The notes beneath the pieces were generated by a model. That model made no database searches. It was not told the DNA's origin and saw only the letters and a list, made by a program, of their open reading frames with translations. Below, piece by piece: positions 1 to 6,775 of a stretch of 10,435 nucleotides of DNA. A program made the translations under genes and the position numbers. Each line of letters begins with the position of its first letter. Position 1 is the first letter of the stretch. The DNA lies in the NCBI GenBank assembly GCA_030641465.1, contig DAOWHK010000128.1:1-10435 (forward strand), read 5' to 3'. This DNA comes from Parachlamydiales bacterium. Lineage in GTDB: Bacteria > Chlamydiota > Chlamydiia > Chlamydiales > Simkaniaceae.

Positions 1-1146
1 AAAGAGATTCTTAAAAAAATCCCAACGCTTGAGCCCAAAGGCCTTAAAGGTGGAGTCGTGTATTCCGATGGCCAGTTCGATGATTCAAGACTTGCAATCA
101 CCCTCGCAAGGACTTTTGTCGATCTTGGAGGAGTTATTGTAAATTACATGCCAGTTACCTCATTTATCAAAAATGAGGATGCTATCTGCGGCGTGCATGC
201 AATCGATCTTGAAAAGGAAAAAGAATACGTCCTTAATGCATCTGTTGTGATCAATGCAACAGGGGTTTTCTCAGATAAAATTAGAAGACTTGATGAGCCA
301 GATTGCTTTTCTATCATTTGTCCAAGTCAAGGAGTGCATCTTGTATTAGATCAATCCTTTCTCCCGAGCGATACAGCAATTTTAGTGCCTCATACATCAG
401 ATGGCAGAGTCCTTTTTATCGTACCATGGCATGGAAAGCTGCTAGTTGGAACAACGGACACTCCTAGAAAAGAAATTAGCCTCGAGCCAAAACCTCTAAA
501 AGAAGAAATCGATTTCATCCTAAATAACGCCGGAAAATACCTTTCGAAAAACCCCACAAAAAAAGATGTCTTAAGTGTGTTTGCAGGCCTGAGGCCTCTT
601 GTAAATCCAGAAGGAGCTGAAAACACCTCGGCGATTGCAAGAGATCACAGTATCATTGTCTCAAGTTCTGGACTTGTCACAATTGCTGGAGGAAAATGGA
701 CAACCTATAGAAAAATGGGAGAAGACACATTGCAAGAAGCATCCATAGTTGGAAATCTACCTGAATCAGAATCCAAAACGGCCCATCTTAGGCTCCATGG
801 CTATCTTGGAAATGTCGACCCAGAAGACCCTTGGAGCACCTATGGCTCTGACGTAATATTATTAAACCAAATACTCAAAGAAGACCCTGAATTTGAAAAA
901 CCCCTCCATCCCGAATTTCCCTACCTGAAAGGAGAAGTAATCTTTGCGGCCCGCTACGAAATGGCAAGAACTGTCGAAGATTTTCTTTCAAGAAGAGTCC
1001 GCATGCTTCTTCTAGATGCAAAAAAAAGTATCAGCTGCGCAAAAGACGTTGCAAAACTCCTTGCAAAAGAGCTTAGTCATGATCAAGATTGGATAGAAAA
1101 ACAAATCGTTAACTACTCACAAATTGCAAAAAATTATGTCCTATAA
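1..1146 (+). CDS. glpD: Aerobic glycerol-3-phosphate dehydrogenase, FAD-dependent (5' end outside window)
   Basis: This enzyme oxidises sn-glycerol 3-phosphate to dihydroxyacetone phosphate and passes electrons through FAD to the quinone pool at the inner membrane. The frame is open from base 1, and 381 residues are visible. GlpD proteins are usually 500-560 residues, so the N-terminal FAD-binding GxGxxG part lies upstream. Visible family motifs are YSDGQFDDSRL (residues 21-31), VVINATGVFSD (about 82-92, FAD domain), GTTDT (150-154), GLRPL (196-200) and GGKWTTYRKMGED (230-242, active-site/FAD region). The C-terminal GlpD domain contains ARYEMARTVEDFLSRRVRM (317-335). The GTG at 58 is an internal valine codon, because homology continues upstream of it. 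The stop TAA (1144-1146) lies inside the next gene, which suggests co-transcription. The assignment is by motif recall and is strong. Confidence 0.94.
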   Translation, partial: KEILKKIPTLEPKGLKGGVVYSDGQFDDSRLAITLARTFVDLGGVIVNYMPVTSFIKNEDAICGVHAIDLEKEKEYVLNASVVINATGVFSDKIRRLDEPDCFSIICPSQGVHLVLDQSFLPSDTAILVPHTSDGRVLFIVPWHGKLLVGTTDTPRKEISLEPKPLKEEIDFILNNAGKYLSKNPTKKDVLSVFAGLRPLVNPEGAENTSAIARDHSIIVSSSGLVTIAGGKWTTYRKMGEDTLQEASIVGNLPESESKTAHLRLHGYLGNVDPEDPWSTYGSDVILLNQILKEDPEFEKPLHPEFPYLKGEVIFAARYEMARTVEDFLSRRVRMLLLDAKKSISCAKDVAKLLAKELSHDQDWIEKQIVNYSQIAKNYVL

Positions 1147-2095
1147 AAAATATTTTTTTATATTTTTTTTTCTACCCACCTTATTGTTTTGCAATCCCCC
1201 AATGCTTATTCTAAATGCATCCAATCAAAAGCCCGGGCTTCCCAAAAATTTTACCATGTATCGAAGCAAAAACATTTCTACAAGTGGACAATTTTCCAAA
1301 ACGCAACTTCACGCACTGCTACGCATAGCCTCTTCAAAACAACTCTTCATCATAGACCTTCGTGAAGAATCCCACGGATTTGTCAACGGACACGCAGTAA
1401 GCTTTCATTTCAAAGAAAATTTAGGAAATCAAGGAAAAACAAGGCTCCAAATTGAGCAGGATGAAAAAAAGCGTCTTATGCAGCTTCAAAAAGAGCAGTA
1501 TATATCCATAAATGTCACATCAGATAAATCGATTACAAAACTTCCTATTCCAACTTTTACGCTTCCTTGCAGAGTACAAACTATCTCTTGCGAAAAAGAG
1601 CTCTGCAAAGAGCATCATACAGACTACCTGCGCCTACCTATCGGGGAGCACATGGTGCCATCTGATCAATTTGTCGATCAATTGATCAAACTCACAATGG
1701 ATCCACTGCCAAATACATTGCTCCATTTTCATGATAGCAACGGGATAGATCGAACAACAATGATTCTGCAAATGATGACTATGATGAACGATAAATATCC
1801 TTTGGACCTAAAAGGAGCTGAAAAAAATCTTCCAGAAAAATCTTCCTGGAAATATCCCTACTTAAAAAGCAGACTCGAGTTTCTAAAAAAATTTAACATC
1901 TACTGCAAAGAGCAAAAGCCCTCCTTCAAAACCTCTTGGTCTAAGTGGAAAGCTTCTCAAAAGCATACTCAAGCGCATCTACATTATCCAAATGAGCCCA
2001 CCCATAAGAATCATCATCAACTAACACACCTCGATCTCGATCAAACTCATAAATATTTCTGTGCACTTCCTCTTTCTGAGATTCCAAAAGCGTAG
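1136..2095 (+). CDS. Secreted phytase-like PTP-fold protein with a substituted catalytic cysteine (probable pseudophosphatase)
   Basis: The 319-residue product belongs to the bacterial phytase-like/inositol-polyphosphate cysteine phosphatase group. Residues 1-20 form a signal peptide or anchor: KK, then a run of F/L/I, ending LLFCN; the lipobox is poor. Family motifs are SGQFS (50-54), DLREESHGFVNG (74-85, with the conserved HGF-NG), YLRLPIGEHMVPSDQFVDQL (164-183, general-acid loop), HFHDSNGIDRTT (197-208, P-loop) and SWSKW (267-271, near the usual end of the domain). The P-loop consensus HCxxGxxR reads HDSNGIDR here, so D200 replaces the catalytic Cys. The acid-loop Asp aligns with E171. Hydrolysis by the normal mechanism is therefore unlikely; binding of phosphorylated ligands remains possible. 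ATG at 1136 is preferred over TTG at 1124; it overlaps glpD by 11 nt and has no clear Shine-Dalgarno. About 48 residues after SWSKW are encoded antisense to the neighbouring LRR gene and look accidental. Confidence 0.82.
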   Translation: MSYKKYFFIFFFLPTLLFCNPPMLILNASNQKPGLPKNFTMYRSKNISTSGQFSKTQLHALLRIASSKQLFIIDLREESHGFVNGHAVSFHFKENLGNQGKTRLQIEQDEKKRLMQLQKEQYISINVTSDKSITKLPIPTFTLPCRVQTISCEKELCKEHHTDYLRLPIGEHMVPSDQFVDQLIKLTMDPLPNTLLHFHDSNGIDRTTMILQMMTMMNDKYPLDLKGAEKNLPEKSSWKYPYLKSRLEFLKKFNIYCKEQKPSFKTSWSKWKASQKHTQAHLHYPNEPTHKNHHQLTHLDLDQTHKYFCALPLSEIPKA

Positions 2096-3272
2096 AATAG
2101 CGCATGAGGAGGCTCATTAAATTCTCATCGATTGGAGTGCAATTTTCACATTGCTCTAGAAAACTAAGCGCTAGCTGAAGGCGCTCTCCATCATTATAGA
2201 CGTTTTCTTCTCCCCATTTTTCATTACTAGGATCTATTTCCACGCCATTATGTCTTGCAATGAAGTATACCATCTCATAAACCCTATTTAGCTGAGCTTT
2301 TTCTAATCTCAACATATTGGTAAAAATATGCTCTGAATGAGGACCATAACCATCATGTAGGGTAATAGAATTGTAGTTGCCCTCCACCTTTCCAATCGAT
2401 AAATCTCTAAGATTCGGGAGTCCATAAATACCATAGGGAAACTTACTAATAAAATTTTTTCTTAAATCGACAAATCGCAAACTCGACATGCCACAAATTG
2501 CCTGTGGGATCTCACTAAGATTATTCCGCATCAGATTAAGGATTCTAAGTTTTGTCAGACGTGATAGCTGAGCTGGCACTTCTCTAATCCCTGCACTATA
2601 CTGCTGACTAAATCCCAAAATAGTTAAGCCCGTCAACAAGCTAATTTCAGAAGGCATTTCAGAAAAATCATTATTTGAGAGATTCAAAGACTCTAAACTC
2701 CCAAGCCCCCAAAGCTCTTTCGGTAAAAATCTTAAATGATGTCCTTCTAAATCAAGAGTTTTTAATCTCGTGAAATATTGAATTGCACGAGGCAAGCACA
2801 TCATTGTAGTATATTTAGGCCGAAGACCCTGTAATTCTTCTGGGTGTCTTTGCGCCCAATCTTCTACTTTTTTGACTAGCTCTCGGGCAGGAGCAGAAGC
2901 CCCTGCAATCAATGGCTCAGCACTAGCAACCCTATCTCTAAAAAAAAGGATTGTAGCATGGTCATGCTTATCCTCAATAAGTACTACTATTGCCTTATAC
3001 CCTCTAACAGAAATTCGCAAACCGATTGGATCATTAGAATATAAGTGACGAAAAAACTGCACAGTACCGATAAACTTTTTCCGCGCTGCATGATTGAATG
3101 GATCATGCGGGTCGGTCGGGCAAATCTGACTAAAGACTACCTTGTCAATTTCTTTGCAGGCGGCATTCCAGTTTTTACAAACTAAAGCATATTTTCGGTC
3201 CGCATAAGGATCATAAACTCGCTCTAAGACATTACAGTTAACCTCTAATGGAAAAACGTTTACAGCACTCAT
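1941..3272 (-). CDS. F-box-like / leucine-rich-repeat protein 1, with two copies of a C-terminal module
   Basis: A 443-residue protein with no signal peptide or membrane segment. Residues 6-45 resemble an F-box (FPLEV, then DRKYALVCKNWNAACKEID); in eukaryotes this motif binds SKP1 in SCF ubiquitin ligases. Residues about 165-290 hold five or six LRRs of the LPxEIxxLxxLxxLxLSxN type. The C-terminus carries two related segments, at about 330-372 (GVEIDPSNEKWG) and 403-441 (GVLVDDDSYG...ALEYAF). The same segment occurs in the neighbouring LRR proteins. The ATG (3272-3270) has GAAGG eight bases upstream. It is the last gene of a three-gene minus-strand series, 101 bases after LRR protein 2, its close paralogue. 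Its last 155 bases are antisense to the phosphatase-like gene. A host-directed effector role is inferred from the domain set only. Confidence 0.88.
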   Translation of the reverse strand: MSAVNVFPLEVNCNVLERVYDPYADRKYALVCKNWNAACKEIDKVVFSQICPTDPHDPFNHAARKKFIGTVQFFRHLYSNDPIGLRISVRGYKAIVVLIEDKHDHATILFFRDRVASAEPLIAGASAPARELVKKVEDWAQRHPEELQGLRPKYTTMMCLPRAIQYFTRLKTLDLEGHHLRFLPKELWGLGSLESLNLSNNDFSEMPSEISLLTGLTILGFSQQYSAGIREVPAQLSRLTKLRILNLMRNNLSEIPQAICGMSSLRFVDLRKNFISKFPYGIYGLPNLRDLSIGKVEGNYNSITLHDGYGPHSEHIFTNMLRLEKAQLNRVYEMVYFIARHNGVEIDPSNEKWGEENVYNDGERLQLALSFLEQCENCTPIDENLMSLLMRYSTLLESQKEEVHRNIYEFDRDRGVLVDDDSYGWAHLDNVDALEYAFEKLST

Positions 3273-4623
3273 AACTACACCCTTCTTTATTGATTCAGTT
3301 TTTTCGTGAAATGCTAAAGCATTTATTTAATAAGGAAAAGTATTAAAAAAGTGTTTATTAAAAAAACAAGCGACTATACAAAAGTGGAGAGATTCCTAAA
3401 GGCATACTCAAGAGCCTCTACATTATCCAGATGAAATCGCCCATAGTCATCCCCATCGACTTGAACGCCACGCTCCCGATCATACTCAGTGATGAACCCA
3501 TGCACCTTAATTTTCTCCTCAGGAGTGAGAGTCGAATACTGCTTTAGAGCTCCTATTAATTGCTCATCTATGGGAGCGCGATTTTGACATTGCGCAAGAA
3601 ACTTTAGGGCACTTTCAAAAACCTCTTGATGAGCTATAATAGCCTGAATATCCAAACTATCAGAACTTGTGTCTATTCGAATTTGTAAATGATCAGCAAT
3701 CAAATCTATCATTTGTAACAATCTATTCTCATCTATTTTGTCTAAACGAAGCAAAGCTGTAGCAATCTTTTCTATGCGCAGATCCTTCAAACCTTTTATT
3801 CGCGCTAAGGAGAGTTTTTGCAAGTCAAAGCCTATTAAAGGTATTTTTTTCAAAGTGCGGTTATCTCTCATAAATAACGTTTCCAAGCTCGAAAGGCCTT
3901 TAATGGCAGCTGGAATTTCTATAAATCTATTTCCTGCGATACCAAAACTCCTTAAATTTGTAAGACAAGAAATCTCTGCTGGCAAACTCTGAAGAGTTCC
4001 TCTCTGATTAGAAAAAGACAAAAAAGTTAAATTTGTTAATTTTCCAATTTCACTCGGAATTACAGAGAAATTATTCGAAAAGAGGTCTAAACTCTTAAGT
4101 GCAGTAAGATTCCAAAGCTCTTTAGGTAAAAATGCAATTTTATTGCAACTAAGATTAAGAGTCTCTAGTCGCGTAAAATATTCTATTAAATGAGGTAAGC
4201 ACAAAAAATTGTGACTGCTTAATCTAGTAAATTCAAACTTGCTTAATTCCTCAGGATTTTTTTGAGCTAACTCCTGAAAAAACTCTGTAGTATGCTCTTT
4301 CAAGTAAATTGCACCATTTTTATACACCCTACCTTTATCAATGCAGCCTAAAAAACGTGTTGTCTCTTCGTTATACTTATCGTCAGTAAGTGCAACCATT
4401 GTATAATATCCTCGAACAGAAATGGGAAATTGGGGAAAATCCCTACAACAATGACGAAAAAATTGCGCAGCACCAATAAATTTTTTCCGGGCTGCATGAT
4501 TGTTAGGATCAGCTGGGTTGCTTGGGCAAACCTGACTAAATACTACCTGGTCAATTTCTTTGCAGGCAGCATTCCAGTCTTTACAAACTAAAGCATATTT
4601 TGAGTCAGCAAAAGGATCATAAA
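3144..4623 (-). repeat. Tandem gene duplication (LRR genes 1 and 2)
   Basis: The two adjacent genes are direct repeats over most of their length. The best-kept DNA lies near the 5' ends of the genes: bases 3144-3217 and 4550-4623 differ at 6 of 74 positions by my hand alignment. The 3' ends are also alike (CATACTCAAG...CTACATTATCCA near 1963 and 3402). The middle part encoding residues 105-155 is hardly alignable. The range given spans from the first matched block to the second. Confidence 0.8.
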
Positions 4624-4678
4624 TAGGTCCTAAGATATTGCAAACAACCTCTAACGGAAAAGTATTTATTGTACTCAT
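3374..4678 (-). CDS. F-box-like / leucine-rich-repeat protein 2, with two copies of a C-terminal module
   Basis: A 434-residue tandem paralogue of LRR protein 1. The F-box-like segment is residues 6-45 (FPLEV, then SKYALVCKDWNAACKEID). It is followed by a block almost identical in both paralogues (VVFSQVCPSNP...HAARKKFIG, 46-69). LRRs occupy about 165-275. The C-terminal module occurs as a diverged copy (about 318-361, IRIDTSSDS) and a well-kept copy (390-430, GVQVDGDDYG...ALEYAF). The ATG at 4678-4676 is chosen because it aligns with the start of the paralogue (MSAVNVFPLEV versus MSTINTFPLEV); a GTG one codon upstream is also possible. The ATG shares one base with the TGA of the upstream gene, a TGATG junction typical of translational coupling, and AGAGGGGAG precedes it. 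Residues 105-155 differ greatly from the paralogue. Probably cytosolic or exported without a Sec signal. Confidence 0.88.
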   Translation of the reverse strand: MSTINTFPLEVVCNILGPIYDPFADSKYALVCKDWNAACKEIDQVVFSQVCPSNPADPNNHAARKKFIGAAQFFRHCCRDFPQFPISVRGYYTMVALTDDKYNEETTRFLGCIDKGRVYKNGAIYLKEHTTEFFQELAQKNPEELSKFEFTRLSSHNFLCLPHLIEYFTRLETLNLSCNKIAFLPKELWNLTALKSLDLFSNNFSVIPSEIGKLTNLTFLSFSNQRGTLQSLPAEISCLTNLRSFGIAGNRFIEIPAAIKGLSSLETLFMRDNRTLKKIPLIGFDLQKLSLARIKGLKDLRIEKIATALLRLDKIDENRLLQMIDLIADHLQIRIDTSSDSLDIQAIIAHQEVFESALKFLAQCQNRAPIDEQLIGALKQYSTLTPEEKIKVHGFITEYDRERGVQVDGDDYGRFHLDNVEALEYAFRNLSTFV

Positions 4679-5502
4679 CACTCCCCTCTTATTTCTTGAT
4701 CTGGAAGCGCCCTAAATAAAATATCCCTACTATCAAATGCATGGTCTTTTCCCCACTCTGGATTCGTAGTATCTACTGCAATTCCAACATCAATCGACAG
4801 CTGATAAACTTTTCCATGAACACTATTTTGCTGATCCTGTGAAAGGCGTAAATACTTTACCACGAGTTCCCAAGATAAATAACAAAATCCTTCTGGTTTA
4901 AAGTCGTGATTTAATGGATTACCAAAAAGCTGCAGATCTTCAAGCCTTTCAAGGCCGCAAACATCAACTGGAAAATTAGCAATAGTATTAAACCTAAGAT
5001 CAACAACTTTTAAGTTTTTTAAATTCCGAATTTGAAGGGGGAATTCTGTAAGCCCAGCACTAACTCTAAACTCTTCTAATGCTTTTAAAGCTCCAATGGA
5101 TTCTGGAAGAGCTTTGAGCATCTTACTTCCAACTTTTAACACCTTTAATGCCTGCAAGTTACCAATTTCTGATGGAAGATGGTCCATTGGAAAGTTTAGA
5201 TTCAGCACTTCAAGGTTTTTTAGGTCCCCGATTTCTTTTGGAATGACAGAGCCCTCATGAGATTGGAATGAAAACTCACGTAAATTCTCAAATCGACCAA
5301 TTTGAGGGGGAATTGCTCTCAAATCGAAGGTTAAATGATCCTCTGGCACTGTTGTCTTAACAATGAATTTAAAATGGTTTTCTATGCACGCATTTAATTT
5401 ATCTTCTTGTTCAGTAAGACCTCCGGAGTAAAATTTAAAATCTCCACCTTTTACTTGTCTTAAAAACCTCAAAAGTTCCAGATTTCCTATATTAGCAGTC
5501 AT
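4678..5502 (-). CDS. Leucine-rich-repeat protein 3, without F-box
   Basis: A 274-residue protein with LRRs from about residue 62 to 195 (for example IPPQIGRFENLREFSF and LPSEIGNLQALKVLKV). One C-terminal module follows at about 213-265 (KYLRLSQDQQNSVHGKVYQL, then GIAVDTTNPEWG). Residues 1-60 show no F-box and no signal peptide. The repeat region is closest to the divergently read LRR protein 4 (both contain IPPQIG at the first repeat). LRR 3 therefore looks like a sister copy that begins about 90 residues later and lacks the F-box part. The ATG is preceded by a run of eight G two bases upstream, an unusual ribosome-binding region. It is the first gene of the minus-strand series and its TGA overlaps the start of LRR protein 2, so the two products are probably made in coupled amounts. 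Confidence 0.85.
   Translation of the reverse strand: MTANIGNLELLRFLRQVKGGDFKFYSGGLTEQEDKLNACIENHFKFIVKTTVPEDHLTFDLRAIPPQIGRFENLREFSFQSHEGSVIPKEIGDLKNLEVLNLNFPMDHLPSEIGNLQALKVLKVGSKMLKALPESIGALKALEEFRVSAGLTEFPLQIRNLKNLKVVDLRFNTIANFPVDVCGLERLEDLQLFGNPLNHDFKPEGFCYLSWELVVKYLRLSQDQQNSVHGKVYQLSIDVGIAVDTTNPEWGKDHAFDSRDILFRALPDQEIRGE
4681..4688 (-). promoter_or_regulatory. Ribosome binding site of LRR gene 2 inside the end of LRR gene 3
   Basis: On the minus strand GAGGGGAG stands just before TGATG, where TGA ends LRR gene 3 and ATG starts LRR gene 2. The GAGG core is six bases from the ATG. The site supports the ATG start and termination-reinitiation coupling. Confidence 0.6.
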
Positions 5503-5504
5503 TA

Positions 5505-5512
5505 CCCCCCCC
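5505..5512 (-). promoter_or_regulatory. G8 homopolymer acting as Shine-Dalgarno of LRR gene 3
   Basis: Minus-strand sequence reads ATAGGGGGGGGTAATG, with eight consecutive G ending two bases before the ATG. It can pair with the anti-Shine-Dalgarno in several registers. Because it is a homopolymer in otherwise AT-rich DNA, its length may vary by slippage, which would change spacing and translation rather than reading frame. Confidence 0.5.
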
Positions 5513-5534
5513 TATTTCATTTAATTAAAAGAGT

Positions 5535-5563
5535 ATTATAAATTATCTGCTTAATATACGGAA
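5535..5563 (-). promoter_or_regulatory. Candidate promoter of the minus-strand LRR series
   Basis: A perfect -10 hexamer TATAAT lies at 5540-5535 on the minus strand, about 33 bases before the ATG of LRR gene 3. The -35 at 17 bases spacing (TTCCGT, 5563-5558) is poor, so this may be a weak or activated promoter. It is in the divergent AT-rich gap 5503-5671. Confidence 0.4.
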
Positions 5564-5608
5564 TAATTAAAATATTTTTTACCACGCAAGTTAATAACAA
5601 TTATTAAA

Positions 5609-5637
5609 TTGAAATAAATTAGCATAATTACTATAAT
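5609..5637 (+). promoter_or_regulatory. Sigma-70-type promoter of LRR gene 4
   Basis: TTGAAA (5609-5614) and TATAAT (5632-5637) are separated by exactly 17 bases, one mismatch from the housekeeping consensus. Transcription would start near 5644, giving a leader of roughly 28 bases. AAGG (5661-5664) lies seven bases before the ATG at 5672. Confidence 0.7.
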
Positions 5638-5671
5638 GTCTATATATAACAAAACGAATTAAGGTAATAAA

Positions 5672-6745
5672 ATGGCGGCACCTACCTCTTTATTGGAATC
5701 CCTTCCTGTAGAAATTCTTCAAAATCATCTCCTTCCCATGATAGATGAACCTGGAACCACAAGGATATTATCAAAATTCTTGAAAGATCAGACAGATGCT
5801 ATGACCACTCGCGAACTAAAAAGAATTTCAAGGTATTTACATCCAACTCAAGAGCCTCATGTAACAAGAATGCAAAGCTTGTATCAAAGAACTATCATGA
5901 ATGCTCCGAAAAATGCAGCAAATCACCTACAGCAAGTTTCCTTGGAGCGATTTATCGAGCTAAAGAAAATTGCAGGTACACTAGAGTTTTGGAGTCATCT
6001 GCCAAATGGCAAAGATGCTGCAGATCCAAGGAATTTTATAGGACTTTCACTAGAAGACCTTGAACAAGAATTGGAAGCATGGATCATAAATCTACCCCCT
6101 GAAAACCCCATTACTACACTAACAATTTTGGACACTATTTATGACATTCCACCCCAAATTGGAAGCCTTAAGGAATTAAAAGAGTTCACTTATAGGTCTG
6201 TTACTTCTAAAGAGATCCCCTCACAAATAGGGTGCCTTCAAAAATTGCAAACATTAAATCTCAGTTTTTGCCCGCTTGAGTCTCTTCCAGAAGAAATAGG
6301 GGGCCTAAAGCAGCTGAAAAAGTTATTTCTTTCATTCAATCATCTACAGCATCTTCCAAAAGAAATAGAAAACTTGAAACAGTTAGAAGAACTAGACCTC
6401 AGTCATTATCCTCTTAAGCAGTTGCCTGAAGAACTCGGCTCGCTTGATCTACTAAAAAAGTTAACACTATATAACACTCGACTAACAAAGCTTCCATCAT
6501 CATTTGAAACGAAGACTTCTCTCAAACTTCTCCTTGCTCCTGGTGATATTGCTGGTATTTCAGCATCTACTGCTTGGGCATTTTTTAGCCTAAGCGACAA
6601 ACAAAAAGAATCTGTCTACAGAACTATCGGTTCTAATGGACAGGAACGTGGAAAACCCGTACCAGAGTCAGGTTGGGTAAGCTATGGAAGATACTATGTA
6701 TTTTCTTCGGAAGAAAAGCTCCTCCAAGCTATGAAAGAATTATGA
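5672..6745 (+). CDS. Leucine-rich-repeat protein 4 with F-box-like N-terminus
   Basis: A 357-residue protein. Residues 8-22 (LESLPVEILQNHLLP) match the start of an F-box, but the usual later part (ALVCKxW) is not evident, so the call is F-box-like only. Residues 28-140 are helical with no recognised domain. LRRs run from about 148 to 288 and are regular (LPEEIGGLKQLKKLFLSFN and LPKEIENLKQLEELDLS). The C-terminal module at about 301-355 (WAFFSLSDKQKESVYRTI, then ERGKPVPESGW) is present but diverged: the acidic residue after GxxV is replaced by Pro. It is read divergently from LRR protein 3, its nearest relative here, from its own strong promoter. AAGG seven bases upstream supports the ATG. Downstream lies an inverted remnant of the same family. 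Function beyond protein binding by the LRR is unknown. Confidence 0.85.
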   Translation: MAAPTSLLESLPVEILQNHLLPMIDEPGTTRILSKFLKDQTDAMTTRELKRISRYLHPTQEPHVTRMQSLYQRTIMNAPKNAANHLQQVSLERFIELKKIAGTLEFWSHLPNGKDAADPRNFIGLSLEDLEQELEAWIINLPPENPITTLTILDTIYDIPPQIGSLKELKEFTYRSVTSKEIPSQIGCLQKLQTLNLSFCPLESLPEEIGGLKQLKKLFLSFNHLQHLPKEIENLKQLEELDLSHYPLKQLPEELGSLDLLKKLTLYNTRLTKLPSSFETKTSLKLLLAPGDIAGISASTAWAFFSLSDKQKESVYRTIGSNGQERGKPVPESGWVSYGRYYVFSSEEKLLQAMKEL

Positions 6746-6775
6746 ACTTTTTGATCCTCGGCAATCAGAGCTATT

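Noticed and set aside
58..60. GTG as a start of glpD
   Set aside because: GlpD homology (KGLKGGVVYSDGQFDD) continues upstream in frame; it is an internal Val codon.
1124..1135. TTG start four codons before the ATG of the phosphatase-like gene
   Set aside because: The ATG at 1136 gives a normal short N-terminus before the hydrophobic stretch, and no binding site favours TTG.
1664..1690. Repeated GATCAATT/TTGATC words suggesting a binding site
   Set aside because: They fall inside coding sequence for the conserved SDQFVDQLIK part of the acid-loop region, so codon choice explains them.
3309..3324. Hairpin AAATGC-TAAA-GCATTT between LRR genes 2 and 1
   Set aside because: The stem has only six pairs, four of them A-T, and no T run follows on the minus strand, so it is not a credible intrinsic terminator.
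3273..3373. Separate promoter for LRR gene 1
   Set aside because: Only TTGTTT with a TTTAAT at 15 bases spacing was found in this AT-rich gap; that is expected by chance, so read-through from LRR gene 2 is as likely.
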